A stretch of DNA of 64,000 nucleotides, taken from NCBI GenBank assembly GCA_029531795.1, contig JAPEIS010000003.1:2976001-3040000 (forward strand). Reading direction: 5' to 3'. Shown in pieces: positions 9,882-22,127 of this stretch. Source of the DNA: Sclerotinia nivalis (Eukaryota > Ascomycota > Leotiomycetes > Helotiales > Sclerotiniaceae). The notes below the pieces were generated by a model. The model was not told the DNA's origin and did no database searches. It worked only from the letters and a program-made list of their open reading frames with translations. The translations under genes and the position numbers were made by a program. Each line of letters opens with the position of its first letter. Position 1 is the stretch's first letter.

Positions 9882-12732
9882 TTACCCCGCGAAGCTCGTA
9901 TTAAATCTCATAACCGGTCCCAACCATGTATCATAATCCTCAATCTTCCCTACTTGTCCACCCCACCTCAATACACTTGCAAAAAATTTATAATCACCAT
10001 CTCCCACATTATAACTCACTCCATCGTCGCCAGTTACGTGTGCATTCGTCCAATACTGTATATAATTACCCGGTTGAATGGCACCGCTTGCAATTGTTGC
10101 TGAACGATTCGTGTAAGTTCCAAAAGATGGATGTCCAAAAATTGACGATTTGGGAGTAGATTTTGAAGGATAATAGGGAAATAATTGAGGTGTATCAAAG
10201 GCATTTGTATTAGCTGTGATGTTTGTATTGGCGGGCAAGAGATCGAATCGAAATGCAAGTGTATATTGTTGTGGTATATTGGCAGCAATTCCATACTGTC
10301 TAGTGGGGTTAACTTCCAGGAATCCGTTATCTTTTTCGGGCAATCCTGCTGCGTTGAAACCGGCGACTTGAATAACGGAGATGTATGATGTGTTATAAAT
10401 GGAATAAGGAGGACCAATATAGGGGACGGTGTACGTCTCACCCGCGGAAGAGGCGATTTTGATAAAGCCACCGAAGACGGGACGATTTGACGGGACGACA
10501 CCGGTAGGTGGAATGATGGAGAAATCGATGGTCTTAGATTCACCGCCTGCGAGGGTGACTGTAGGAGTTGGGAATACACCTGTTCCATAAAGGGCAATTT
10601 GGTTATAGTCTTGACCGGACAATTGACCATCTGTGTAACCGGCACCAACATGGGATAGAGTATAGGTTTTGCTGGATCCTGACGTATTCTCAATCGTGAT
10701 ATTTGCAGCACCAAACACAGTATGAGTGCTATCATCACCAAGAACGATTTGTCCAGGTGAGATTGCGCTTTGCGCAAAGATAGCTTCATGCGCATTGATC
10801 AGACCGGCACCCTGTTGTGCTGTCGCGGAAAGAATCGTGCTATCCCAGACCCAATTGACGGGCGTGGCTGTAGTTTGTAGTAAATTCAGTATTTGAGATA
10901 TACTAGCGCTGGGAAATCGAGATTTGACAAGAGCAAAGCATCCTGCAACATAGGGAGTAGCCATGGATGTTCCTGATAAAATCGCGTAATTGGAATTGGC
11001 TCCTAGAGGATAGGTTGAAAGAATGTGTCCACCAGGCGCAGAGATTTGTGGTTTCAAATCATAAGTGAAATAGTTTGGACCGAAATTAGAGTAGTAATCA
11101 ACCAAACCCCCTGAGTGCTGAGGAGGGCTCGTGTATTTAGTTCCCGTGAAGGTCAAAGTATATTTCGGAAAACCTCCAGCTAGACCATAATTATTGACAA
11201 GGGTCGCTCCATCACCAGTGTTGAGATTGATATATTGTATCGTGCCAAAGAATGAAGGACTGAAGACGTTGTATTCGAGTAAATATGGATTTGCAATGTC
11301 TGAATTGTAACCCATAACATAGAGAGGCTCTGCTGTACTTGAACTCCAATCCGAAGCAATCGAATTTGGATTGCAGTAACTAATTGTTTTGAACGCCTCG
11401 AAGGCAAAAATTGTGGAATTGAGAAGACCACTTTGACTCACAGCGTTGAGGGCATTGGTCCATGTTGCGCTATCACAACCGTCGGATAGAAGGTAAACAT
11501 GAACAGGATCGGTGAGGTTAAGAGGCCAGACAGATGCATAACCGAGACTGGCATTGGTGGAGTCAACGGCCGGATACACAAGAGGGAAGTCTTTGTTTGC
11601 AATAGCTCCCACAGCAATAGCGGCAGGCTCTGCGGAAGGATAATCTGCCGCAAATAGTTCTGTGGCATATTGACTTGGAGAACCATCGTTGCCGACTGCT
11701 ACAATCACAGCAATGCCAGCTTGTGTGATACTTTGTACAACAGAAGCCAATGGATCTGAGGTTGAAGGCCACTCTGTTCCAATCGCAAGGGACATACTAA
11801 TGACATCAACGCCATCACCTTGTGCTTTCAGCATGCCGGCCATAATTGTGTCGCTACCGCCTGCATTTGCGCAATCAAAGGTACGGTACATATAAAGACT
11901 AGCTTCCGGAGCGACGCCGCTGATCGGGAAGTAACTATCTCCAGAAATTGGATCCATTCCGAGAATACCTACCAGTGATTAGTTAGCCATGAGGCAGGGC
12001 AAGAGAAGGACTGTTCTCACCTGACACGTGAGTTCCGTGTCCACCAGTGATGCATGTGGATAAAGGGTCAGGACTATTCCCCAAGACTCCGTTATCATCC
12101 ACAAAAGAGTATCCACCCGCAATCTTAAAACCGGGTCCAAAACCGCCACCTAGTGCAGGATGGCGATAATCGACCCCAGTATCTATAATCCCAATCTTGA
12201 TTCCTTTGCCTTTAATACCCTTTGCATGTAGCTTATCGATACCACCCATTTCGAGAGCCGAGGCCAAATCTCCTGTCGCGGTTTCTCTTGACTGTCTTTT
12301 TCCTATAGAAGAAATATCTACATTGGAATTGTTGGAGTCCGTGAGGTTGGAAAATATACCAGGTCGAGGAACCTCGTAAACTGGCCAGACACCTACTACT
12401 CCAGGGATATCCAGAAGCTGTTGTTGCAGCTCTTCATCGGTGCCACTTTGTGTGACAGATATTGAGAGCCCGGTGAAAGCTGTCGAATCAAATTCGTGGC
12501 GGATATCGTAGCTAATCGACGCCGCCCGCTTGTGGAAGACGTTGCGGCGATCTCGCCCGGATAAAGAGGTGCTAATTCCTTCTCCAAATTCAATGATGAA
12601 TGCCTTGTTAACAGTATTGACATTTGAATACGATATAGTATCATCCATGCTTCTGCTCCTTAAGTCACTATCTGGTACAGTAACTCCATATGCAGCAACG
12701 GCAGACGCCAGCAAAGGATAGGTAATAAGCAT
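9882..12732 (-). CDS. Secreted subtilisin-like serine protease (S8)
   Basis: Two exons, 12732-12021 and 11968-9882, with a 52-bp intron (GTGAGA donor, ACTAATCAC branch, GGTAG acceptor) that falls inside the catalytic His motif and joins HVSG to ILGMDP in frame; 932 residues. A signal peptide follows Met1 (MLITYPLLASAVAAYG), which is why this ATG is preferred to the upstream in-frame ATG at 12783. An I9-type propeptide follows (about 40-125), then the S8 domain with Asp184 (GIIDTGVD), His232 (GHGTHVSG), oxyanion Asn331 (AVGNDG) and Ser572 (SGTSMATP). Between Asn and Ser there is a PA-like insert, and after about residue 640 an Fn3-like beta region, as in large fungal Vpr/C5a-peptidase-like subtilases. 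Likely an extracellular, glycosylated endoprotease for nutrition or host protein breakdown; the substrate is unknown. All catalytic residues are present. Confidence 0.93.
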
Positions 12733-15021
12733 TGTTCGTGTTCTTGAGAAGGATCCAACTCTGGGTGTGCATTCCCTTGGCATAAACGACAAGTACTGAC
12801 AGAGGGACTTTATACTTCACTTGTCCCTGACCGCTCTCGACAATCGCTTGCAATATCGAGAGAGATACCACAACGGTTTAGACGGGCCGGATTTCCTCTG
12901 GATTCGCGATGCTGAAGTCTGATACCTGGATTCCAAACAAATGCTACTGGCCTTTTCGCTGTAGGTAACGTCGTATAGCCATGAAGGGGGGTTGAGAAGG
13001 ACCGTTTGTAGATAGAAGAGGCTCTACACTAGCGCCATAACATGGGATGATTGGACAGAGCGGATTTTCAAAGTTAAAAATCAAGCCTTGCTAGAAGTTT
13101 AACAATCTTTGATCTTTACTAATATTTTATTTATGACTGCAAATCGATGAAGTGATTCTGCATACAATATCACGCATATGAGCTAAAAGGACAGAACATG
13201 CTAGGATCTAGGCTGTGATGGCCAGAGTATCAATCTTCTTATAGACATAAGAGTGAGATAACAGTGTGGTAAAAAGCTTTAATTGCACATGGATGCATCC
13301 TTTCTGGAGGCTTACGAGAGGCCCAGCCGATGGCAATGCATATCGGTAGTTATTTGATTCGAAATGGCATGGAAAGAAATTCGCAACACCCAACACGTCT
13401 AGATAACGACCGCAAATCTTGAGCAAATGCAAGAATTTGACCAAATGTGTGATATCGATGTTGTTCTGAGAAATCTCAATTGAGGCATGGGTCTCGATCA
13501 AAAATGGAACCCATTTGCCTGTCCACTGGGACTTGAGCAGGCACTGTATGCATCTGGTAATCGAAGTAGAAGGTGTCATATACACTGCTGTCCGACCATT
13601 GTTTCACGACAGTAGAGTGCATTTGATAACAGAAGTGATGAAATTTGACCGAACAGAAATATGACAAATCGATCCATGTAACTCCGGGCTGGCTACATGG
13701 ATATACTTACCAACTCTTATTTTAGAAGAGTGACGTAGGCCAGATAACTGCTCTCGAGCTATCAGGAAATTTAAACGTCTGTTCAGCATGTGATGGTAGC
13801 TAGTAAAGGTATTTGTTTAGATAGGCAAAGAGAAGAAATAATACCTATCGTGTTTCAACCCCAGTAGGTAGTGCATAGCCGATGATAAGTGGTATCAAGC
13901 CCGAACAATGGATGATATCAGACTTAGACTGCATAACAATTCAAAATAGCTTCGACTTGATTCTAAATCACATAGTCAGTCGAATATATTTCGCGCACAT
14001 TTTTGATGATGCGATGCAGTTCGGATGGAAAGTCCTGCAGCGATCAAGCTCGTAAGCGTTGAAAGCACCTTCTTTAGATAACATAATACCACTATGCATG
14101 CCACAACACTTGCATTGATCCTTGGTTCCCGTTTGATCTGGTGGATACGCCCGGATACAGGGTTGCATGAACACTGCAGCTCAACTCTTCACAAAAACTT
14201 CTGTGCTGTTGGTAGTTCTAACCTCTTCTCGTCCTGCAGCGTATGTCCACACTTAGCTTTTCGAAACTTTTTCAACAATGGAGATAACCAAATAGGGTAG
14301 AATGTTAGTTACCGATTAAAATAGCAGATTCGCCATTTGTTGATCCGGATCTCGTCGTATCACATGGAGAAATTAGTCCAAGCAGGTTCATGATTGGTTT
14401 GCAGATGATAGACTCAAGGTCTAACATGATTTCGAGATAGACTCAGGGGCATATTTCGAGGTCTGATATTTATCTGCAGTTCGGCTTCCTAATTGCGTTA
14501 TCAGTGCATGTCGGCACTAATTCCGAGCAGGCCGTCCCCGTATCAGTAGAAAGACCCGCTTTGGTGGATGTTCAATTCCTCTGTCTACAGAATTGTTGGG
14601 AATCTTAAATTTCACGGAAAACCTACTCCACAGATAGCAATCGGGCAAATAGAATTGCTTGCAAGCAACGTCCGGAAAGCCCTATGAAAGCATTGGTCGT
14701 ATGTACGTCCGGACAGCTGCTACACTGATGTCTTGTCAATCGTATCTCGTCCTATCATAGAAAGATGGTCCGAGATTTCATTTAAGTAAAAATCATGACC
14801 TGGATGTTGGACTGCCTGGGTTTAAACTGAGATTAGCCAGAAACTTCCTCTTCCCAGAATTAAAATCCTAGAATGTTGAACAGATGGCCAGATCATTTTT
14901 GGTCATGTCTCTCTAAGGTATTGCATCTGTGAAAATTCATTCGGAGGGATGATAGGTTTGACGGGATAATATATATCGACGCTATAATTATGACATTGTG
15001 ACTGACACATCTCTTCGGCCC
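12733..15021. other. Long intergenic region, no gene seen
   Basis: About 2.3 kb between the protease promoter and the 3' end of the dolichyl-diphosphatase gene. Leftward open frames at 13208-13667 are shifted relative to each other and show no domain, so they could be an old relic. No tRNA or repeat was seen. Confidence 0.45.
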
Positions 15022-15774
15022 TCAGCGAATTTTCTTGCCGTTGATTGATGGCCGCAAAGATGCATTCTTCACTTCCCACTTCTCCCACCCAGCCTGGCAT
15101 AAATCTTCCTCCACGACTAAATCTCTCATCCTGAATAATCTCGTCACCGATAAATCCAAAATCCACGCAAGCAGTCCCGACTTCCTGACAGCAGTGGTCA
15201 ATAAAAACCACGATATAGCACTTCCTGCTCCAGCAACACAACCAACAATTACCTGTTTCGGTGTGTGATAGTTCAGATAAGTTCTGCTCCAAGCTACCAA
15301 ACCGGCGCTGATCAAAACTAACCCAGATAGTCCAATCCGGGCCGTGATACTCAGTGGTGTATGTGAAGGTGTTGGCTTTTTTGGAACATGTCGAAAAAGC
15401 AAAAACAATGTCAAGCTTATCGAGAAGAAAGCCACGAATTGAGAGTGGGAGGATGGCATTCCATAACCTTTTCCATGCATTTGTTTGGGGCGTTCCTCCT
15501 TCAATATACGTTTCAGAATAAAGTTTAAGGCTTCACATGCCATTTGTCCACCAAACATCATGAGAATCTCAATTTCGCGTGTCGACCAAATGAGGGTGGC
15601 ATATACGACGCATAGTCCTTGGGGTACGAGAGCGAGCCATGCGCAAAAGTAGGAGACAGGATCGTTAGGATCCTAAGGAGAGTTAGCATAGCTCATTCAT
15701 ATGGGAATGAGAGACGGCACATACATAATGAACATGCGTCAAGGACAGTGAGGCTAATGGGGTGTCCGCCATCT
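15022..15774 (-). CDS. CAX4: Dolichyl-diphosphatase (PAP2 superfamily)
   Basis: Exon 1 is 15774-15727 and exon 2 15672-15022, with a 54-bp intron (GTATGT donor, CTAACTCTCCTTAG branch and acceptor), giving 232 residues, usual for the family. The three PAP2 phosphatase motifs are complete: K70......R77P78, P89SSH92 and S145R146.....H152. Four or more hydrophobic segments span the protein. Family knowledge: the enzyme removes a phosphate from dolichyl pyrophosphate on the lumenal side of the ER so that the lipid carrier can be reused in N-glycosylation. The symbol is by family resemblance (yeast Cax4/Cwh8). It stands head to head with the RBR ligase gene, start codons 511 bp apart. Confidence 0.9.
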
Positions 15775-16285
15775 TATTGATCTAGCTCGCTGAGGAGGTT
15801 TGAAACAATTCCCACTCCTTTGTGACGAATCTTCTATACTTCACGCTCAAAATTCGTTACCGGAGGGATTTAATGAATCGAATTTGCTGCTGCATTATCT
15901 ATGCTGGTACCTCAATGCTTTGCTCGCGATATTGAGTTATGTACTTCGCACATGCTCTGGAACTTGGCTGTATTTCGGTAGCCCTTCCGTATCGGAAAAT
16001 TATTAAAGCGGCTTGGCATTTTAATTTAAAGCGGCTCTCTAAAATAATTCCTTAAATATTCCACTCACTCCTTCCACAATCATCGTCATCGAATTATTAC
16101 ACATCACCGCTACCGAGAATATTTTCTACTTCCAGTCACTAATTTCAGATGTGTGAAGCTTGAATGTCTTGGTCGTTTCGCTCATATTTATGACCTCGGT
16201 GGTCTAATTACCTCCACTCCCCGAAGCAGAAGGTCGTCCTTTTATCAATCTTCTTCTATCGGTTGTCGTGCTATCGTTTATTAAG
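15775..16285. promoter_or_regulatory. Shared divergent promoter region
   Basis: 511 bp between two divergent start codons (15774 minus, 16286 plus). No specific operator was recognised; it must hold both promoters and 5' UTRs. Confidence 0.5.
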
Positions 16286-18252
16286 ATGGAGGACCAGCGA
16301 ACAGAAGAGTTTGAATGCGTCGCCGCCATCTTTCCCGAAATCGAATTCAATCCCACTGATCAGTTTCACGCATCCATTGAATTATCCGTTAATCCTCGAA
16401 AACCGGTCACAATCGCATTTCCCACTGCATCCGGTGGTGTGCTGGACATCCCTACCCCGCCACTGTCTATGAGTTCTGGCAACGAGGAAGGAAACGCTAT
16501 CAAGAATCCTCAAGTTAATAATACCGAATCGCACGAAGTCACCTATCTACCGTCGCTACAACTACATATTACTTTACCAGAAGGTTATCCAGAAACCCAG
16601 CCCCCGAAGTTTGAACTGTCCACAACACCGGCATGGCTTCCTCAAGCCCGCCTTGACGAACTTGAGGCCGACGGAGTTCACATGTGGGAGGAAATGGGTC
16701 ATGATTTGGTGGTCTTTGCATACATTGATTCTCTACAACAAGGAGCTGAGAATGCTTTCGGTTATGGAGAAGAGGGTAAAATATTAGAAATGCGACAAGA
16801 TGATAAGATCTCTTTGCTCGATTTTGATATCAAATCTATACAATCAGCATTCAATAAGGGAACTTATGATTGTGGCGTCTGTCTTGGTATTGTACTCCTT
16901 GGTTCTTATCATGTTCATTCGCTGACTTGTGTTCAGATCCGAAAAAAGGCTCCGCTTGCCATAAAATGATCGATTGCGGACATGTCTTTTGCGTTGAATG
17001 TTTGCAAGATTTCTACAATAACGCGATCAAAGAGGGTGACCTAATATCAGTTCGTTGTCTGGCCCCAAACTGCGCAAAGGGGCGAGCCGAAAGATCCACC
17101 AAAAAGACTCGAAAGCCGAAAACTCAGCTGAGTCCCAGCGAACTCCTCCAAATACCTCTTGAACATGATGTTGTCACACGCTTTGTCAAACTGAAGCATA
17201 AAGCTCAGTTAGAATCTGATAAAAATACTGTGTACTGCCCACGGGCTTGGTGTGATGGGGCCGCCAGGTCAAAGAAATATCGCAAGCCAGAAGGTCTCGA
17301 GGATGATGATGGTAGTGCTGATGATGAATCCGATACGGAGATAAAAGGGAAGGGCAAAGGGTATGTTTCGGGGGCGGACCTTCTCGCGATCTGCGAGGAC
17401 TGTTCTTATGCATTTTGCAGTCGATGTAGACAGGGCTGGCATGGAGAATTTAAATCTTGCGCTCCAAAGAGAAAGAGTGAAGAGCTTTCTGAAGAGGAAA
17501 AAGCTTCGTTGGAGTACATGCAACTTCATACTACACCTTGCCCTACATGTGCAGCTCCAGTACAGAAAACGCACGGATGCAACCATATGATCTGTTTCAG
17601 ATGCAACTCTCATTTCTGTTATCTATGTTCGGCTTGGTTGGAACCTCAAAACCCTTACAAGCATTTCAATCAAGAAACTGCTGGCTGTTTCCAACGACTT
17701 TGGGAGCTTGAAGCTGGTGATGGAGACGATGTTGGACGCGGTTATAATGGTGGAGTGCAGGAGGCCAATGTTGAGGTTTTTGAAGAAGAGGGAATTGAGG
17801 CACCTGAGGTGGAGGAACCAGAGCCGGAGATTCCGCAGCCTGAAGAAGAAATAGAGCAAGGCGAAAGACAGGAAGTAGAACGACAAGCCCCTCTAGTTTT
17901 ACGTTTGAATCAGCCCCGTCCAGTCGCACAGCCTGCACCCGCAGTTCCCGATGCTCCACAAGCCCAACATGGACTGCCTAATAGAAGACATCGACAGAAC
18001 CACGGTCGTGGTAACGGCGCTCCTCGTGGTCGTGCTGGTCGTTTGAATAGACAAGAAGGCCCACGACAACCAGCTGGACGAGGCCGAGGCCGGGGTGGCA
18101 TGGATGTTGTTGCCGAGGATCTAGGTCAACATGAAGCAAATCAGCTTTGGGTCCAGAGATTCGTACGAATGGCGTTAAATGACGAAGAAGATCAATTAGA
18201 ATGGGATGATGATGAAGAGAATCATGCGGCCTGGGAAATACCAGTTCGGTAA
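16286..18252 (+). CDS. ITT1: RBR-type E3 ubiquitin ligase (ITT1/RNF14-like)
   Basis: Exons 16286-16886 and 16937-18252; the 50-bp intron (GTATTG donor, GCTGACTT branch, TTCAG acceptor) splits RING1, and splicing gives CGVCLDPKKGSACHKM. 638 residues. Domains in order: RWD (about 5-150), RING1 (about 194-245), IBR (about 300-375), and RING2 from about Cys402 with the catalytic cysteine in HGCNHM (about Cys415). The tail is acidic/Pro-rich, then Arg/Gly-rich (about 560-600), then acidic. RWD plus RBR is the ITT1/RNF14 arrangement. The enzyme accepts ubiquitin from an E2 as a thioester on RING2 and passes it to substrates; yeast Itt1 affects translation termination and RNF14 acts on stalled translation factors. 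The RGG-like tail, suggesting RNA contact, is longer than I expect for yeast Itt1. Confidence 0.93.
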
Positions 18253-19074
18253 TATTTATGATGAATGGTAATGCGATAAGATTTAGGACGTGAATCATGA
18301 CGGTGCTGGAGTTAGGGACTGCATACAGACTGCATAGTCAGTGGCTGGCGTTACATGGTCTTTCAGGGATTGGGATATCATGGTTTGTAGATCAGGAACG
18401 GGAGTACGTGAAGGGGATACATAGACCTCGTTGACTTGGTTCAGATTATTTAATATAAGAAAGATTCTTATTAGTAATCACCAATATGACTCTACTAATA
18501 TCTAATTAAGTAAGTAAATATGAATCGTCCTGGGTGCACCAAAAGTCTTGACTTGATTTATTGAGAGCCTTGAATTTATATACTATTCTTACTACTGTCT
18601 ACTAGATTTGAGTTTAAAGTCAAGCGACAAGCTTCACAGCTTTGGAGAGGATGACGGGGCGTGGAATTGATAGAAATGTTCTAAATTGGTATTTGAACAA
18701 GCAAAGATACATTTTCCATTTCAAAATGAGAATTTAGAAAGAACCTGGGATTTGTGTAGACCGTGCAGACAACCTTAGCACAAGCCCAACGAGCTTTTAG
18801 TGCAATGCCCCGTTTCCATTTTATGAAGATACAGCTAGAGTTGAATTCCAGCAAATTGGTTGATGGTCAAAGGACATCATGTAGTAGTTGACTTCAATGC
18901 GCTAAATCAATGACGTCACGAGTTGAGACCAACATCTTTGAACAATACGTAAAGTCATATAATGTCAATCTTCCACAATTCATATGATATTACAATCTCA
19001 TTCTACACTCCCTATTTCTTATATCCCCAAGTACTCCAACCAAATTTCCACAAAACACCATTCCCCAGTACAAA
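18253..19074. other. Intergenic, no gene seen
   Basis: 3' UTR of the ligase gene and upstream region of the next rightward gene. A pyrimidine/AC-rich stretch precedes 19075. Confidence 0.5.
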
Positions 19075-19889
19075 ATGCCAACAGGCCACTCAACCAACAC
19101 ACCCGCCACATACCACGAACCTCACCCCGACCCCATTGCTCTCACCTCCACCTCCACGCCCTCAAACCCCGAATAAATAAACTACACACCTAATCCCTCC
19201 TCCTCTATTCCTCTCTCTTCTTCACGTCAAAAAATCGTTGATAGTATTACGTCGCTCTATAGTGGTAGTTGTGTAGAAGGAGGGACCGGGGAACAGGATA
19301 TGCGTGTTTATGCTGAGAAGGCGGTTTATGATGATCCGTGGAGTTATTGTGATGATAGGTTTAAGATTGCGGGACAGTGGTATGGTGAGTTGTTTTTGGA
19401 TTTTGGGGTGGTGTTTGGGTGGGGGAGGTGGAAGGGTGGAAGGAGGGAGAAGAGAGAATAAAGAAAAGAGAAAGAAAAACGACTAATTTGATGAATATAT
19501 AGGAATTCCCATGATAATGAGCTCCACCAAAACTCTCGCCACCGAAATCGTCAAATCCTCAGATGACGAAATCGTATTTAAGTTACGACAAGAATACAAG
19601 CCAAAACTTTCACCCAAAGCCAAGACTGTTGATAGTATGTGTTTTCTCCCTCAAGCCCTCATATCGAATTTCTTCCCAAGTATATTGGTTCTAGGATGTA
19701 TAAAAACTTTACTTACACGAAATAGGTCTTGTAAGCTTAAAGCTCATCAAAGGAGATGAGGAAAAAGTTATCTATCATAAAGATATGTGGAATGAGAAGG
19801 ATTATAGTCATGAGGGGCTGGGAAAAGTTTTCAAAACGCTGAATGGAGATTATTTGACGGGGATTACTAGGCCGCCGAAGAGTTTGTGA
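19075..19889 (+). pseudogene. NTF2/SnoaL-like small protein with one in-frame stop
   Basis: Three exons: 19075-19384, 19503-19634 and 19726-19889. Introns have GTGAGT/ATATAG and GTATGT/AAATAG borders. Total 606 nt, exactly 202 codons. The product (201 residues if the stop is ignored) has the size and features of a fungal SnoaL-like fold: VDSITSLYSG, YDDPWSYC, a GQWYGIP turn, then beta-rich text ending in TRPPKSL. The only fault is a TAA at 19174-19176 after codon 33, with the same frame open on both sides (NPE then INYTPNP). CAA to TAA would explain it. Translation could instead start at the ATG at 19300, but that removes the first helix of the fold. Function is unknown; members of this fold include isomerases and binding proteins. 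Confidence 0.65.
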
Positions 19890-20325
19890 TGGGTGTGTGG
19901 GAGCTTTGTTGGAGCTGGATGAAAGGTGTGGGGGTTTTGACGTTGGGAGGAAGGAATTTTGTCTCGTTTGTGAATCTGATGTGATAATTAGGCAGAGTTT
20001 TGGAGTGAGTTCTCTAAAATAAAGAAGGTTGCGACACAAAAGAAACCCACTTTGGCCACTGCATACTCGATCCTTCAAAAATTCATTGATCACAGCGAAA
20101 GATACTGCCAAGCAGCCACTCAAAATATCATCAAGAGACTGCAAATTAAGATTTTCATTGTTATGAACTCCTGTCGAGAAAGATTAGGTTTGTTCCAGGG
20201 ACCATAATATGGTATCAATTATCACCAATATAACTCGCCGTTGTTATCTTATGCCATTAACATGGCTCTGCTTTCTTTCAAGTGCAAGAAATACTTATTT
20301 CTGGGCGGCAATGAGAGGATAGATA
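19890..20325. other. Short intergenic region between convergent genes
   Basis: 436 bp between two convergent damaged genes; nothing recognised. Confidence 0.5.
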
Positions 20326-21416
20326 CTATTGATACTTCACCGGTGGTTTCCAATTGCAAGCTGCCATCGCCTTATGCATCGTTATGGAGCTCACGGCAAC
20401 AAACCACCAGTACTTATCAATCTCGTCCTGTCTAGCCAAATTCGTATAATATTCCTCCACCAGCCCCCCTTTTGCTAGCGCCAATTCGCGAATACAGCCG
20501 AGATAGAAGGCACGATCTCGTTGCATAGTTTCCGTATCTCTTGCAGCCCAATTAATCTCTTGACCTTCCTGCGTGGGATCGTGTGTGAGAAATGGTGGAT
20601 AAACAGCTGCAAGTGGTATCGGTAGCATTTCTGCCTGGCCAAGATCGATGACACTATTATATATTTGGTTAGGCCTATTCTTTTTAAGGACTCATTCTGA
20701 CTATACCATTGCAATTCAGTCTTCTCGTTAACAATTATATTGTTTCCACAGAGATCATTGTGAACAAGTACATGAGGTACTTCCTCGCATTGTAGTGGTA
20801 GATATCGGTCTATCAATCGCTCCTGATCCTCACACTCTTTCAATATATTCGCACCTTGCAAGGCCCCAGATTCCACTCTCTTGATCTTTCGTGTAATTTT
20901 CGTTTCCATCCACGTTTTTGCAGAGCAACCTCGACGAAGTTAGTCAGTAAAACCCAAACACACTGATATAACAATACCGAGCTTTTGAACCTGAAGAAAA
21001 TCAACATTTATCCGTGCTATTCTCTCCATGAGGGCGTTTCGTCTTAATTCTTGCTTCGGTTGCGAAATAGACCATTTCAAGGTTTGGCCGTTAACCCAAA
21101 GGAAAGCGATCCAAGGATGTCCCAAATGATTTGCATATTTATCATCGAATGCGATCATTTTTTGGAGTCCGCCAACATTTCTTTCCTCAAGAGATTTTCT
21201 GAAGTAAACCTCTTCTCTGACTTTGTCGGGAGCGAACCATTCTGCGTGCGGTATGCGAATCCCAATTTTCGTTTGATTTTAGTCTTGAAGAACATATATC
21301 AAACACTCGCCGCCACGAAATGGGGCAATATCGGTGTCGAGAATGAAGGAACAGTGGCAGTGTGTTAAGAGCTCTGCCTGCTCTCGTACTCTTTCAATAT
21401 CAATGAAGCTAGACAT
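20326..21416 (-). pseudogene. APH-family phosphotransferase-like gene with one in-frame stop
   Basis: Exons 21416-20978, 20929-20707 and 20653-20326 with introns of 48 and 53 bp (GTATTG...TCGAG; GTATAG...AATAG). Sum 990 nt, exactly 330 codons. The text has the APH/choline-kinase-like plan: an N-lobe with GGECLIYVL and IGIRIP, catalytic loop VHNDLCGNNIIV and metal-binding CVIDLGQAE, then a helical C-lobe ending KPPVKYQ. A TAA at 21279-21281 follows codon 45, in the N-lobe; the frame is open on both sides, and CAA to TAA would account for it. If real, the protein is lost. Fungal genomes carry large families of such proteins with mostly unknown substrates. The catalytic loop has Asn where HGD is usual (H-N-D). 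Confidence 0.7.
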
Positions 21417-22127
21417 AGCTTGGTTGAAGGAGAGCTGAAGACTTGGAGAGTTGTAAAAGATTGCATGGTGTGAAAAGGAGGTAGTGGGTGACGCAAGAAA
21501 AAGCAAAAGAAAGGAAAGATAGGACTCTATGTGCTACCTTAAGATATGTACAGGGTAGAGCTTATCAATAGGCCTAGCAAAGGCGCTAAAATCCCCAGTC
21601 ACCAGAACTGCCCCAGGTACCTCATTACCCCGCGCCTTTGCATGTTGCTTTCGAAAACAACTAATTTACTCACACTCAATCGCTCTTCTATTCTATATTA
21701 TGTCCTCGACAACACAAATTAAAAATGATAATCAATAACAAAAATTAACGACGAAAAGGCATTTAATTACTGAGTATATGGCCCATCAATAATATGGATG
21801 CCAAAATGATAGATAACATTCTTATATTAACACTTTTAGACCTAGACTGCAGTTCACAAGCTATAGTGTGAAAATCTCAGAAGGGTTTGATTTTAGTCGA
21901 CTCAGATCTCACCAGGGAAGGACTGATTTCTGTGACCACCACGAGTGTGGTGTGAGATAACTAATTTTCTAAGGCACTATTCAATCATGCTGAACCCTGA
22001 GCTATCGGATACCCTGGGGCAAACTACTGTTGAAGCGTCGAGTTAAGGCATTAGTCATGTGACGATCTTTCGTTGAATTATAATGTATCGAATGTTTTAT
22101 ATACTAGGTCTCCAAAGCTTAAAATCC
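21417..22127. other. Intergenic, no gene seen
   Basis: 711 bp from the start of the leftward APH-like gene to the 3' end of the leftward F-box gene. Nothing recognised. Confidence 0.5.

Noticed and set aside
13208..13667. Leftward open frames between the protease and the diphosphatase gene
   Set aside because: Two frames are offset and neither has a motif; could be relic DNA but cannot be supported.
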